Counted from the first letter of the stretch, positions 38,081 through 48,086 are shown. The stretch is DNA of 64,000 nucleotides from Rhizobium sp. BK650 (GCF_014195325.1 NZ_JACIBK010000003.1:496001-560000), one strand, 5' to 3'. Notes: generated by a model not told the origin, from the letters alone. A program made the numbers and translations.

Positions 38081-40405
38081 TTACGCCGGCTGCGATGCCT
38101 CGACGACAGCAAGTGCGGCCATATTGACGACGCCGCGCGAGGTCACGGACGGCGCCAGAATATGGGCTGGCATTGCCGCACCAAGCAAGATCGGGCCGAC
38201 ATGCAGGCCATCGGTCATCGACTTGACGACGCCGAGCGTGATGTTGGCGGCATCAAGGTTCGGGAAGACCAGCAGGTTGGCTTCGTCATTCAGCGTCGTG
38301 TGCGGCATGACGCGGCGACGCAGCTCTTCGGAGATCGCGCTTTCGCCATGCATTTCACCATCCACTTCGAGATCGGGGGCCGCCTCGCGCACGAGCTGCA
38401 GGGCATTGCGCATCTTGGTGGCGCTTTCGGATTCGCGCGAGCCGAAATTCGAATGCGAGACGAGGGCGGCGCGCGGCGTGATGCCGAAACGCTTGATTTC
38501 TTCTGCTGCCAGTACCGTTGCCTCGGCGATTTCTTCCGCTGTCGGGTTGAAAGTCACGTAGGTGTCGGTGAAGAAGGTTGCGCCGCGCTGCGAGATCATC
38601 AGGCTGAGTGCAGAGAAATCACGCACGTTCGGACGCTTGCCGATGATCTGGCGCACGTCGCGCAGGTGCTTTTCATAACGGCCTTCCAGACCGCAGATCA
38701 GCGCATCAGCCTCGCCGCGCTTGAGTGCCAAGGCACCGATGACGGTCGTATTGGTGCGCACGATGGTGCGGGCTGCTTCCGGAATGACGCCGCGGCGGCC
38801 GACCAGCGAAAAATATAGATCGACATATTCGCGGAAGCGCGGATCGTCCTCGGGGTTGATAACATCGAAATCCGACAGCGGACGGATGCGCAAGCCGTAG
38901 CGCTTCAGGCGCGTTTCGATGACCTGCGGACGGCCGATGATGATCGGCTCGGCGATGCCTTCTTCGAGCAGCACCTGGGCGGCACGCAGCACACGCTCGT
39001 CCTCACCTTCGGAGAAGATCACGCGCTTGCGCTCCGCCACCTTGGCCGCGGTGAAGATCGGCTTCATGACGAAACCGGAGCGGAAGACGAAGCGGTTCAG
39101 CTGATCGAGATAAGCGTCGAAATCGGCGATCGGGCGACGCGCCACACCGCTTTCGGCCGCGGCCCTGGCGACAGCAGGCGCAATGCGCAGGATCAGGCGC
39201 GGATCGAAGGGTGAGGGGATGAGGTAGTCGGGGCCGAAGACGGGCGTCTCGCCGGAATAGGCGCGGGCGGCAACGTCGGACGGCTCCTCGCGGGCGAGCG
39301 CTGCGATGGCGCGCACGGCGGCCATCTTCATTTCCTCGTTGATCGTCTCGGCGCCGCAGTCCAGCGCACCCCTGAAGATATAGGGGAAGCAGAGGACGTT
39401 ATTGACTTGGTTCGGGAAGTCGGAACGGCCGGTGCAGATCATAGCATCGGGGCGTGCAGCGCGGGCAAGGTCCGGCATGATCTCCGGCGTCGGATTGGCA
39501 AGGGCCATGATCAGCGGCTTTTCGGCCATCTGCGCCAGGAGCTCCGGCTTCAGCACGCCGGCGGCGGACAGGCCGAGGAAGACGTCGGCGCCGCCGATAT
39601 TTTCGGCAAGCGTGCGCGTGTCGCTCTTCTGGGCGTAGATGGCCTTCCACTCGTCCATCAGCTCGACGCGGCCTTCATAGACGAGGCCTTCGAGATCGTG
39701 GACCCAGATGTTTTCGAGTTTTGCGCCGAGTGTCACCAGCAGGTTGAGACAGGCAAGGGCGGCGGCACCGGCGCCGGAGGCGACGATCTTCACCTCATCG
39801 ATCTTCTTGCCGGCGAGTTCGAGGCCGTTGAGGATGGCGGCGGCAACAATGATCGCGGTGCCATGCTGGTCGTCATGGAAGACCGGGATCTTCATCTTCT
39901 CGCGCAGCTGCTTCTCGATGCGGAAGCATTCCGGCGCCTTGATATCCTCAAGATTGATGCCGCCGAAGGTCGGCTCCAGCGAGGCGACGGTCGCGACCAT
40001 CTGATCAACGTCGGTCGCATCCACTTCGATATCGAAGACGTCGATATTGGCGAATTTCTTGAAGAGAACAGCCTTGCCTTCCATGACGGGCTTGGAAGCC
40101 AGCGGGCCGATATTGCCGAGGCCGAGCACGGCGGTGCCATTGGAGATGACGGCAACGAGGTTGGCGCGCGATGTATAATCGGCCGCAGTTTCAGGATTGT
40201 CGCGAATGGCGAGGCAGGGGGCGGCAACGCCGGGAGAATAGGCAAGCGCCAGATCGCGCTGGTTGCCGAGCGGCTTGGTTGCTTGGATTTCCAGCTTGCC
40301 GGGGCGTGGATAGCGGTGGAAGAAAAGCGCCTGATCATCGAGGCTTCCGCCCGTCAGGTTTTTGTCCGTCTTGTGCTTTTCCTGGGCTTTATCCTGGTGA
40401 TCCAT
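38081..40405 (-). CDS. maeB: NADP-dependent malic enzyme with phosphotransacetylase-like domain
   Basis: A 774-residue multidomain malic enzyme that converts malate to pyruvate and CO2. Residues about 25-440 hold the malic enzyme: [30 protein letters not shown], the Rossmann loop GAGAAALAC, and ALANPTPEI. The remainder is a phosphotransacetylase-like domain ([26 protein letters not shown]) that lacks known acetyl-transfer activity in rhizobial enzymes and modulates oligomerisation. The start is uncertain: ATG 40450 adds 15 residues. In rhizobia NADP and NAD malic enzymes feed pyruvate for growth on dicarboxylates. Confidence 0.93.
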   Translation of the reverse strand: MDHQDKAQEKHKTDKNLTGGSLDDQALFFHRYPRPGKLEIQATKPLGNQRDLALAYSPGVAAPCLAIRDNPETAADYTSRANLVAVISNGTAVLGLGNIGPLASKPVMEGKAVLFKKFANIDVFDIEVDATDVDQMVATVASLEPTFGGINLEDIKAPECFRIEKQLREKMKIPVFHDDQHGTAIIVAAAILNGLELAGKKIDEVKIVASGAGAAALACLNLLVTLGAKLENIWVHDLEGLVYEGRVELMDEWKAIYAQKSDTRTLAENIGGADVFLGLSAAGVLKPELLAQMAEKPLIMALANPTPEIMPDLARAARPDAMICTGRSDFPNQVNNVLCFPYIFRGALDCGAETINEEMKMAAVRAIAALAREEPSDVAARAYSGETPVFGPDYLIPSPFDPRLILRIAPAVARAAAESGVARRPIADFDAYLDQLNRFVFRSGFVMKPIFTAAKVAERKRVIFSEGEDERVLRAAQVLLEEGIAEPIIIGRPQVIETRLKRYGLRIRPLSDFDVINPEDDPRFREYVDLYFSLVGRRGVIPEAARTIVRTNTTVIGALALKRGEADALICGLEGRYEKHLRDVRQIIGKRPNVRDFSALSLMISQRGATFFTDTYVTFNPTAEEIAEATVLAAEEIKRFGITPRAALVSHSNFGSRESESATKMRNALQLVREAAPDLEVDGEMHGESAISEELRRRVMPHTTLNDEANLLVFPNLDAANITLGVVKSMTDGLHVGPILLGAAMPAHILAPSVTSRGVVNMAALAVVEASQPA

Positions 40406-40646
40406 CGCCGCGTCCAATCGTCCTTCGAAGTCTTTTGAAGACTCCTCCATACATCAATCGACCGGCCTGGACAGTACGGAAATAGCGGCAGGGAAGTTTT
40501 TTGGCCCTGACGGTCAACCGGAGCGGACATTGGCCAGCGGACTGAACGGCTTTGCAGGGCTTTCCTGCGGTTTGTCATCTTCCTGATACACGAGTCTGAT
40601 TTTGGAAGGCGAGACGAAGAACGATGGGACACGAGCGGAAAGGCTT

Positions 40647-41468
40647 GTGACAGACATGATGGAACCCCGGCGCTTCCGCACCCTCTTCATTTCCGATGTG
40701 CATCTCGGCTCCAAGGCCGCCAAGGCAGATTTCCTGCTGGATTTTCTCCGCTATCACGAGGCGGACACCGTCTATCTCGTCGGCGATATCGTCGATGGCT
40801 GGCGCCTGAAACGCAGCTGGTACTGGCCGCAGGTCTGCAACGATGTGGTCCAGAAACTCCTGCGCAAGGCGCGCAAGGGTACCCGCGTCGTTTACATCCC
40901 GGGCAATCACGACGAATTCCTGCGTGCCTTTCCGGGCACGCATTTCGGCGGCATCGAAGTCGTCGACCGCATCATTCACGACGGCGCCGACGGCAAGAAG
41001 TACCTGATCCTGCATGGCGATGAATTCGATGTCGTCGTGCGCAACGCCCGTCTGCTCGCCTATCTCGGCGACTGGGCCTATGACACGGCGATCCGTATCA
41101 ATGTGGTTCTCGCCGCTGTGCGCCGCCGGCTCGGCATGCCTTACTGGTCGTTTTCGGCCTGGGCGAAGCTGCAGGTCAAGCACGCCGTCAATTTCATCGG
41201 CGAGTTCCAGCGCGTGGTGGCCGAGGAGGCCCGCAAGAGTGGTGCCGACGGCGTCATATGCGGCCATATCCACCATGCCGTGATGGAGGACATGGATGGC
41301 ATTCGCTATATCAATACCGGCGACTGGGTCGAAAGCTGCACGGCGATCGCGGAACATGAAGACGGCAGGTTCGAACTCATCACCTGGCGTGCGCTCACCA
41401 GCAATGTGCCGGCGCTGACATCCGTCGAACTCATTGAAGAGGGCGGCCTCGCCCCGCAGGCTGCATGA
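40647..41468 (+). CDS. Metallophosphoesterase, UDP-2,3-diacylglucosamine diphosphatase-like
   Basis: A 273-residue calcineurin-like phosphoesterase. The metal-binding set is complete: TLFISDVHLGSK, VGDIVDGW, PGNHDEFLR, LHGDEFD, and CGHIHHAVM. This pattern and the Trp-rich SWYWPQV segment match LpxH/LpxH2-like enzymes that act on UDP-2,3-diacylglucosamine in lipid A synthesis; alphaproteobacteria usually use LpxI, so the true substrate may differ. The start is GTG 40647 or ATG 40656. A divergent gap separates it from maeB. Confidence 0.82.
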   Translation: MTDMMEPRRFRTLFISDVHLGSKAAKADFLLDFLRYHEADTVYLVGDIVDGWRLKRSWYWPQVCNDVVQKLLRKARKGTRVVYIPGNHDEFLRAFPGTHFGGIEVVDRIIHDGADGKKYLILHGDEFDVVVRNARLLAYLGDWAYDTAIRINVVLAAVRRRLGMPYWSFSAWAKLQVKHAVNFIGEFQRVVAEEARKSGADGVICGHIHHAVMEDMDGIRYINTGDWVESCTAIAEHEDGRFELITWRALTSNVPALTSVELIEEGGLAPQAA

Positions 41469-41547
41469 TTAATGTGTGCGTACCGCACCGGCAGTCGCTG
41501 CCGTTGCACTATCAATTTAGCCGTTGCCGGTTGGCGACAGGCCCTAT

Positions 41548-41590
41548 TTATTTTTTAAATCGTTTCGGCTTATTTTTTGAATCGGTTCGA
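41548..41590. repeat. Two 21-bp direct repeats upstream of MFS gene
   Basis: Copies at 41548-41568 and 41570-41590 share TTATTTTTT, AATCG and TTCG, differing at three of 21 positions, with a 22-bp period. Spacing by about two helical turns and location 75-115 bp before the MFS start fit a tandem operator. Confidence 0.55.
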
Positions 41591-41663
41591 TAAGACTATT
41601 TCTCGCCATAGTCGTGTTTGATTGGATGTGTTAGGCAACGCTGAGTTTCCTTCCAGGTCCATC

Positions 41664-42884
41664 ATGATTCCCGCACAAAATTCCTTCACGGGTGAGGGAG
41701 CGCCGCCGCGCTTCCGGCAGCTCAGCGCGCTTTGCTATAGCGCGCCGCTGCTGGTCAACGGTATCGTCCTGCCCTTCTTTCCCGTCTGGCTTTCCACGCA
41801 CCAATTCAACGATCATCAGATCGGCACTATCCTCGCCGTGCCGATGGTGGTTCGCGTTCTCGTGGCGCCGATCGTGGCGGTCTTTGCCGACCGCATGCAG
41901 GAGCGGGCGCATGTGCTCTTGTGGTCGGGCATCCTGTCGCTGCTGACGGCGATCGCGCTCTTCTGGACGACGAATTTCTGGCCGGTGCTGGTCGTCTTTG
42001 CGCTGCAAGGCGCGACCTTCGCGCCTTATGTGCCTGTCGTCGAATCGATCGTGATTTCTGGTGTGCGCCGCTGGGGGCTGGATTACGGTTCCATGCGCGT
42101 CTGGGGCTCGATCGCCTTCATCATATCGACGCTCGTCGGCGGTGAACTCGTCGGGCGCTGGGGCGGCGAAATGGTGCTGCCGGTGATGATCTTCGGCTTC
42201 GTGCTGACCATTACGATGGCGATCTTCTGTCCGCGGATCGGGCCAACGCGGCGGCGCGGCCAGCCTATCAATCTTCCGGCGACGACGGGCAGCGGGCTTC
42301 GCGAGCCGCATCTGCTGCTCCTGCTGCTCGGCGTTTCGATCCAGCAGTCAAGCCATGCGCTGCTCAATGCCTTTTCCTCGATCTACTGGCACCAGCTCGG
42401 CTTCTCCGGCACCGAAGTCGGCCTTCTCTGGAGTGCGGGGGTTGCTTCCGAGGTGACGGTATTTTTCCTGTCGCGGCGCCTCAATCGCCGTTTCAACGCG
42501 TGGACGCTGATCCGTTTCGGGTGCGCCGTCAGCATCTGCCGCTGGGTGTTCTTTCCGACGGAGACGAGCTTCATCGGCTTCTTGATGCTGCAATGCCTGC
42601 ACGGCTTCACCTATGCTTTCGTGCATACCGGTGTGCAGCGGCGCATCGTCGCCACGGTGCAGGAAACGCAGGAAGCTTCGGCCCAGGGCGCTTATTTCTT
42701 CCATATCGGCATGGCTTCGGGGCTGATGACCATCGCGTCCGGCTATATCTATGCCGCTTTCGGTCTCACCAGCTATTACATCATGGCGCTCGTCGCGGCT
42801 TTCGGGCTCGGCCTCGTCATCATTGCCTATTATCTTCAGCCCCAGAGGCTGGCTTCGGGCGGAAATACGAGGGAGCCGGCATAG
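41664..42884 (+). CDS. MFS transporter, phenylpropionate-permease (PPP) type
   Basis: A 406-residue membrane protein with about 12 hydrophobic segments of the MFS_1-like/HcaT group. The N-terminus CYSAPLLVNGIVLPFFPVWL and the loop VFADRMQERAHVL fit that family, as does SMRVWGSIAFI in segment 5. ATG 41664 gives the expected N-terminus; GTG or TTG codons upstream in frame have no better site. Its last 49 bases overlap the convergent dipeptide epimerase gene. The natural substrate is unknown. Confidence 0.85.
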   Translation: MIPAQNSFTGEGAPPRFRQLSALCYSAPLLVNGIVLPFFPVWLSTHQFNDHQIGTILAVPMVVRVLVAPIVAVFADRMQERAHVLLWSGILSLLTAIALFWTTNFWPVLVVFALQGATFAPYVPVVESIVISGVRRWGLDYGSMRVWGSIAFIISTLVGGELVGRWGGEMVLPVMIFGFVLTITMAIFCPRIGPTRRRGQPINLPATTGSGLREPHLLLLLLGVSIQQSSHALLNAFSSIYWHQLGFSGTEVGLLWSAGVASEVTVFFLSRRLNRRFNAWTLIRFGCAVSICRWVFFPTETSFIGFLMLQCLHGFTYAFVHTGVQRRIVATVQETQEASAQGAYFFHIGMASGLMTIASGYIYAAFGLTSYYIMALVAAFGLGLVIIAYYLQPQRLASGGNTREPA

Positions 42885-43795
42885 GTCAGGCCGGGCTCGC
42901 GGTCGCGCGCCAGTAGCAGCGGACCGTCGAGATCGACGAAATCGGCGTCCTGCGCCAGAAGCACTGCGGGCGCCATGGCGAGCGAGGTGCCGACCATGCA
43001 GCCGATCATGATGGAGAAGCCGAGCCGCTGTGCCTCCTCCTTCATTTCCAGCGCTTCCGTCAGGCCGCCGGTTTTATCGAGCTTGATGTTGATGGCGTCG
43101 TAACGGTCGGCGAGGCTTGCGAGATCGCCGGTGTGATGCACGCTTTCATCGGCGCAGACGAGAACATGGCGCGCAATCTCCGCCAGCATGTCGTCACGCC
43201 CGGCCGGCAGCGGCTGTTCGACCAGCGCAATATTGACTTCGGCAGCGATGCGCAGGTGATGTTCGAGCCGGTCTTCCGCCCAGCCCTCATTGGCATCGAG
43301 GATTATGGCCGCGTTCGGTGCGGCTTCACGCACGGCGCGAATACGGCTTTCATCATCGCCGGTGCCGACCTTGACCTTCAGGAGCGGGCGCTGCGCATGT
43401 TCGCGAGCTTGGGCCGCCATGACATCGGGTTCGCCGAGCGAGATCGTGTAGGCCGTGGTCAGCGGCTTCAGCTTGCGGAGATCGAGCCGGGAGGCGACGC
43501 TCTTGCCGGTCAGCTTGGCTTCGAGATCCCAGAGGGCACAGTCGATGGCATTTCGGGCGGCCCCCGGCGGCATGGCATGCAGCAATTCGGCGCGCGAGAT
43601 GCCCGCCTCGATCAGCGGTCGGGCCGATTCGATCTGGGCTATGACGCTTTCGATCGTCTCACCGTAGCGGCGATAGGGCACGCATTCGCCCAGCCCCCCG
43701 GCGCCTGATTCCGTGAGCGTGCAGGTGATCACCTCAGCCGAGGTCTTTGCCCCCCGCGAAATGGTAAAGGTGCCCGCAATCGGGAATGAATTCAT
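42836..43795 (-). CDS. L-Ala-D/L-Glu dipeptide epimerase, enolase superfamily
   Basis: A 319-residue muconate-lactonising-subgroup enzyme. The catalytic Lys is in LLKVKVG, metal ligands are in ILDANEGW, VEQPLP and CADESVH, and the second Lys is in NIKLDKTGGLTEA. The last motif, together with the short N-terminal domain, matches dipeptide epimerases (YcjG/YkfB), which epimerise L-Ala-D-Glu from peptidoglycan turnover. ATG 43795 gives MNSFPIAGTFTISRG; ATG 43819 would add eight residues. It overlaps the end of the convergent MFS gene, which could conceivably be a related importer. Confidence 0.88.
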   Translation of the reverse strand: MNSFPIAGTFTISRGAKTSAEVITCTLTESGAGGLGECVPYRRYGETIESVIAQIESARPLIEAGISRAELLHAMPPGAARNAIDCALWDLEAKLTGKSVASRLDLRKLKPLTTAYTISLGEPDVMAAQAREHAQRPLLKVKVGTGDDESRIRAVREAAPNAAIILDANEGWAEDRLEHHLRIAAEVNIALVEQPLPAGRDDMLAEIARHVLVCADESVHHTGDLASLADRYDAINIKLDKTGGLTEALEMKEEAQRLGFSIMIGCMVGTSLAMAPAVLLAQDADFVDLDGPLLLARDREPGLTYAGSLVFPPEASLWG

Positions 43796-43920
43796 TTGGA
43801 TATCAAGGTGGCGCGGCATATTTGCTCTCCTGCGAGCATGGAAATTGCCCGTTGCTTCTGTATATTAACGCGCCGGGCGGCGAATATAATGTTCGCGAGT
43901 CGCGACTGTCGCTGCAAGCA

Positions 43921-45090
43921 TTGAAAGACACAAATATTTTGAAGTCCGAGAAACGCAACGCCGCCTCGCTGCATGTGGACGACCGAGTCGAGGGCTCGGA
44001 CCAGCATGTGCATCTAGAAGGTAACTGGCGCAGCGCCACCATCCATCTCGTCCTGCAGGATTTCGAGAAGCTGGCGCGGAACAACAGTGGCGACCTGACG
44101 CTCGACCTTTCCGGCGTAACCGATATCGACACGGCAGGAATTTGGCTGCTTTGCCGGCTAAGGAAACAACAAGAGGCAGCCGGACGGACGGTTCGTTTCG
44201 AAGGCACGAACCAGCATATCGACGAACTGATCGCCACCTTCTCTAAAGAACCGGAAAAACAGGAACCGGAACAGAAGGAAAAGCTTTCGATCGCTCAGCG
44301 CATCTTCGCGCCGATCGGGCGGATGACCTTAGACGTCTGGGATAATGTCGCCGCCTCCATGTATATCCTTGGTTCGGCGGTGCGCGGCGCGCAGATGAAA
44401 TTCGGCCGCGGCAGCGGCGTTTCGCCGGCCTCGATCGTCAACCAGATCGATCATATGGGCGTTCGCGCCGTTCCTATCATCCTGCTCATGTCCTTCCTGA
44501 TCGGCGCGATCATCGCGCAGCAGGGCGCATTCCAGCTTCGCTATTTCGGCGCGGAAATCTTTGTCGTCGATCTCGTCGGCATCCTGCAGTTGCGTGAAAT
44601 CGGCGTGCTCCTCACTGCCATCATGATCGCGGGCCGCTCGGGCAGTGCAATAACAGCCGAAATCGGCTCCATGAAAATGCGCGAGGAAGTCGACGCTCTG
44701 AAGGTGATGGGGCTCAATCCGATCGGCGTTCTGATCTTCCCGCGGCTGGTGGCGCTGACCGTGGCCTTGCCGCTTCTGACGGTGATAGCCAACTTCGCCT
44801 CGCTGGCAGGCGCTGCCGGTGTCGCCTATGCCTATTCGGGCATTACCTTCGCCACTTTCCTCTCACGCCTGCATGAGGCGGTGACGCTTTCGACCGTGCT
44901 TGCCGGCATGATCAAAGCGCCGTTCATGGCGCTCGTCATCGGCATCGTCGCGGCAGTCGAGGGCCTGAAGGTCGGCGGCAGCGCCGAATCGCTCGGCCAG
45001 CATGTTACAGCCTCCGTCGTGAAGGCGATTTTCGTCGTCATCCTGATGGACGGTCTTTTTGCGATGTTCTATGCAGCGATCGATTTCTGA
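43921..45090 (+). CDS. mlaE: MlaE-type lipid ABC transporter permease with STAS domain
   Basis: A protein of about 389 residues. Residues 1-110 form a STAS-like domain (LDLSGVTDIDTAGIWLL), the equivalent of separate MlaB in E. coli; the rest is the MlaE permease with AQMKFGRGSGVS, FLIGAIIAQQGAFQL and the EEVDALKVMGLNPI coupling loop. The start is unsure: no ATG with a ribosome binding site is present, and TTG 43921 is the most sensible. First gene of an Mla operon (permease, ATPase, MCE protein, lipoprotein) expected to move phospholipid between the membranes. Confidence 0.88.
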   Translation: MKDTNILKSEKRNAASLHVDDRVEGSDQHVHLEGNWRSATIHLVLQDFEKLARNNSGDLTLDLSGVTDIDTAGIWLLCRLRKQQEAAGRTVRFEGTNQHIDELIATFSKEPEKQEPEQKEKLSIAQRIFAPIGRMTLDVWDNVAASMYILGSAVRGAQMKFGRGSGVSPASIVNQIDHMGVRAVPIILLMSFLIGAIIAQQGAFQLRYFGAEIFVVDLVGILQLREIGVLLTAIMIAGRSGSAITAEIGSMKMREEVDALKVMGLNPIGVLIFPRLVALTVALPLLTVIANFASLAGAAGVAYAYSGITFATFLSRLHEAVTLSTVLAGMIKAPFMALVIGIVAAVEGLKVGGSAESLGQHVTASVVKAIFVVILMDGLFAMFYAAIDF

Positions 45091-45091
45091 C

Positions 45092-45940
45092 ATGGCGGGC
45101 GACGTGAATCAGCAACCGATCGAAACGATCAAGAACGACAATCGCGACATCGTGCTGTCGGCGCGTGACGTGACGGTCGCTTTTGGGCCCAAGGTCGTCC
45201 TCGACAAGCTCAATCTCGATATTTACCGCGGCGAAATCCTCGGCTTCGTCGGCGCTTCTGGCACCGGCAAGTCGGTGCTGATGCGCACCGTTCTGCGCCT
45301 CTTGCCGCGCCGCTCCGGCACGATCAAGATACTCGGGCAGGATTTCGACGAACTGGACGAGCCGGAGCGTAATGCGCTCGACATGCGCTTGGGTGTCCTC
45401 TTCCAGCAGGGCGCGCTCTTCTCCTCACTGACAGTGAAAGAGAATATCCAGGTGCCGATGCGCGAATATCTGGACCTGCCAAGTTCGCTGATGGACGAGC
45501 TGGCGCACCTGAAGATTCGGATGGTCGGCCTGGCAGCGGATGCTGCCGACAAATATCCGTCCGAGCTTTCGGGCGGCATGATCAAGCGTGCGGCTCTCGC
45601 CCGTGCTCTGGCGCTCGATCCTGAACTCGTCTTCCTGGACGAGCCGACTTCGGGCCTCGATCCCATTGGTGCTGCGGAATTCGACGAGCTGATCGCCAAT
45701 CTCCGCGATAGCCTGGGGTTAACCGTCTATATGGTCACCCATGATCTCGACAGCCTGTTTTCGGTCTGCGACCGTATTGCCGTGCTCGGAAAGAAGCGGG
45801 TAATGGTGGAAGGGACGATCGACGACATGCTGGCCTATGACGACCCGTGGGTTCAGGCTTACTTCAAAGGCAAGCGGGCGCGTTCGATCGTGCCGCAGGA
45901 ACACGCGCCGGCACAGGCGCAGCATGACAGCGGGAAGTGA
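45092..45940 (+). CDS. mlaF: MlaF-type ABC transporter ATPase
   Basis: A 282-residue ATPase of the Mla/Ttg2A family. Walker A is GASGTGKSVLMRT, the Q-loop LFQQGALFSSLTV, the signature ELSGGMIKRAALARAL, Walker B LVFLDEPTSGLDPIG, and the switch VTHDLDS. MIKR in the signature and LFQQGALF are typical of MlaF. ATG 45092 lies one base after the mlaE stop, so translation is coupled. It powers the permease in lipid transport across the envelope. Confidence 0.93.
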   Translation: MAGDVNQQPIETIKNDNRDIVLSARDVTVAFGPKVVLDKLNLDIYRGEILGFVGASGTGKSVLMRTVLRLLPRRSGTIKILGQDFDELDEPERNALDMRLGVLFQQGALFSSLTVKENIQVPMREYLDLPSSLMDELAHLKIRMVGLAADAADKYPSELSGGMIKRAALARALALDPELVFLDEPTSGLDPIGAAEFDELIANLRDSLGLTVYMVTHDLDSLFSVCDRIAVLGKKRVMVEGTIDDMLAYDDPWVQAYFKGKRARSIVPQEHAPAQAQHDSGK

Positions 45941-45949
45941 CCGGAGACG

Positions 45950-47320
45950 ATGGAAACCAGGGCCAATTATACGATCGTCGGCTTTTTCACCGTTCTGGTG
46001 ATCGCGGCCGCATTCGGCTTCGTCTACTGGATGGCCGAATACGGCCGCAGCGGGCCGATGGCCGAGCTGATCGTGCGCATTCCAGGCTCCGCCAACGGCC
46101 TCAGCGTCGGTTCACCCGTGCGCTTCAACGGTATTCAGGTCGGCTCGGTGCTGACGCTCTCGATCGATGCCGACGACCCGCAATATTCGCTGGCCTTTAC
46201 CGAAGTGCGCTCGGATGCGCCGATCTACCCCTCCACCAAGGCGGCTCTCGAAATCCAGGGCCTGACGGGTGCGGCCTATATCGAGCTTTCGGGCGGACGC
46301 AAGGAAGAGAAGAACATTCTCCAGCAGGCGCTGGAAAGCGGCAAACGTGCCGTTATCGTCGCCGACCAGTCGAGCGTCACCAACCTGCTTGCAACCGCTG
46401 ACAAGATCCTCGACCGCGCCAATGATGCCGTCGGCGACGTGCAGGGCTTTGTCCGCGATGCGCGCGGGCCGCTGACCAAGACATTGCAGAATGCCGAAAC
46501 CTTCTCCGACGCGCTTGCCAAGAACTCCGGCAATATCGACAGCTTCCTTCAGAGCGTCGGCGACCTCTCCAATACGGTGCGCAATGTCTCGGGCCGCGTC
46601 GACTCCACCCTTGCTGCGGTCGAGGATCTCGTGAAGGCGGTCGATGCGCAGAAGATTAATACGATCCTGGGCAATGCAGAAAAGGTCAGCCGTGATGTGG
46701 CCGATGCCTCGGGTAATCTCAAGGGCCTAGTCGCCAAGATCGATCAGACGGTGACGACCTATAACGAATTCGGCAAGAAGGCGCAGGTGACGCTCGATCG
46801 TGTCGATACGCTGGTTGCGGCCATCGACCCCAACAAGGTCAAGGGTTCCGTCGACGACATCGCGCAGGCAACGAAGGATGCGCGCGCGGCCGTCGCGTCG
46901 ATCCGCGATGTCTCGAATACGGTGGCGGACCGTCGGAAAGACATCGATCAGACGATCAAGGACGTCCAGCAGATGGCAAACAAGCTCAATTCGGCTTCGA
47001 CGCGCGTCGACGGCATCCTCATCAAGGTCGATGCACTGCTCGGCTCCGACAATACCAACTCGCTGTTCACTGAGGCACGCGCCACGCTGGAATCCTTCAA
47101 GAAGGTCGCCGACAATCTCAATGGGCGCATCGGGCCGATTGCCGACAATCTGCAGCGGTTCTCGGGCAGCGGCTTGCGCGATGTCGAGACGCTGGTCAAT
47201 GAACTGCGCGGCACGGCAAACAACCTCAACAATGCCATTACCAATTTCGACCAGAACCCGCAGCGGATCATCTTCGGCGGGCCAACGGTCAAGCAATATG
47301 ATGGGCGCACGCGGCGCTAG
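45950..47320 (+). CDS. mlaD: MCE-domain protein, MlaD-like
   Basis: A 456-residue membrane-anchored MCE protein. One N-terminal helix (YTIVGFFTVLVIAAAFGFVYWM) precedes a single MCE domain (IPGSANGLSVGSPVRFNGIQVG). After it comes a long helical region of about 300 residues rich in Asp, Asn and Val with repeated VDxTxxxVxD spacing, likely a coiled coil spanning the periplasm. That tail is far longer than in E. coli MlaD (183 residues), as in other rhizobia. It begins 10 bp after mlaF, with GGAGA nearby. Confidence 0.9.
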   Translation: METRANYTIVGFFTVLVIAAAFGFVYWMAEYGRSGPMAELIVRIPGSANGLSVGSPVRFNGIQVGSVLTLSIDADDPQYSLAFTEVRSDAPIYPSTKAALEIQGLTGAAYIELSGGRKEEKNILQQALESGKRAVIVADQSSVTNLLATADKILDRANDAVGDVQGFVRDARGPLTKTLQNAETFSDALAKNSGNIDSFLQSVGDLSNTVRNVSGRVDSTLAAVEDLVKAVDAQKINTILGNAEKVSRDVADASGNLKGLVAKIDQTVTTYNEFGKKAQVTLDRVDTLVAAIDPNKVKGSVDDIAQATKDARAAVASIRDVSNTVADRRKDIDQTIKDVQQMANKLNSASTRVDGILIKVDALLGSDNTNSLFTEARATLESFKKVADNLNGRIGPIADNLQRFSGSGLRDVETLVNELRGTANNLNNAITNFDQNPQRIIFGGPTVKQYDGRTRR

Positions 47321-47366
47321 CGCAATTCCAGGAAAAGTGTGTAGCGGTTTTAGGTCCGGAATTGCG
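47321..47366. repeat. Palindromic repeat (family A), single copy
   Basis: Perfect 9-bp arms CGCAATTCC (47321-47329) and GGAATTGCG (47358-47366) frame AAAAGTGTGTAGCGGTTTT. It starts right after the mlaD stop codon and is the reverse orientation of the two copies before gor. Confidence 0.85.
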
Positions 47367-47399
47367 GGAAAGAAAAACAGAGGTCAGGGGTAGCGTAAT

Positions 47400-48014
47400 A
47401 TGGGTCTATCGCATGTGATGTCGCGCCGTTCCTGGGTCCGTGGAACGGCGATTATTTTGCCGCTGACAGCAGCGCTTCTGACCGGCTGTGGATCGACGGC
47501 CAAGAACGACACCTTTGATCTTTCAGCAGCATCAGTGGATGGCACCGGTCCTTCGGCCAAGAACAAGCAGATCCTGATTGCCGATCCTACGGCTTTGAAG
47601 GCGCTGAACAGCGACCAGATCGTCATCCGCGTTTCACCCTCGGAAATTCAGTATCTGTCACGCTCCCAGTGGAGTGATACGCTGCCACGGATGGTGCAAT
47701 CGAAACTTGTCCAAGCCTTCGAGAATTCCGGCAAGCTCGGCGGCGTCGGAAAGCCGGGGCAGGGACTTGCAATCGACTATCAACTCGTGACCGACATCCG
47801 CTCCTTCGAGATTGACGCGGCATCCGGCAACAAGGCTGTGGTGGAGATTTCCGCCAAGATCCTCAACGATCGCAACGGCACGGTGCGCGCCCAGCAGGTC
47901 TTCCGGGCAACCGCTCCGGCAGGCGGTGACAACGTGAGTTTCGTCAAGGGGTTGGGCCGTGCCTTTACATCGGTCACCGACCAGATTGTTGGCTGGACGC
48001 TGAAGTTGATCTGA
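47400..48014 (+). CDS. ABC-type transport auxiliary lipoprotein
   Basis: A 204-residue lipoprotein with lipobox ALLTGC (lipid-modified Cys30). The mature protein has the ABC-transporter auxiliary (PqiC-like) fold hints: YLSRSQWSDTLPRMVQSKLVQAF and LAIDYQLVTDIRSFEID. Such lipoproteins complete MCE transporters at the outer membrane. It is the fourth gene of the Mla operon, separated from mlaD by 79 bp that contain a palindromic repeat, and it is followed by a strong terminator. An alternative start is ATG 47418. Confidence 0.85.
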   Translation: MGLSHVMSRRSWVRGTAIILPLTAALLTGCGSTAKNDTFDLSAASVDGTGPSAKNKQILIADPTALKALNSDQIVIRVSPSEIQYLSRSQWSDTLPRMVQSKLVQAFENSGKLGGVGKPGQGLAIDYQLVTDIRSFEIDAASGNKAVVEISAKILNDRNGTVRAQQVFRATAPAGGDNVSFVKGLGRAFTSVTDQIVGWTLKLI

Positions 48015-48030
48015 GCCTTCGCCTTTCAAC

Positions 48031-48067
48031 AAAAAGCCCGAAACCGTCAGACGGTTTCGGGCTTTTT
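48031..48067. terminator. Bidirectional terminator between mla operon and D,D-carboxypeptidase gene
   Basis: A perfect 17-bp inverted repeat (AAAAAGCCCGAAACCGT and its complement) around CAG, with A and T ends serving both strands, lies between two convergent genes. Confidence 0.95.
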
Positions 48068-48086
48068 CGTTTCCGGTTCGGAGGGC

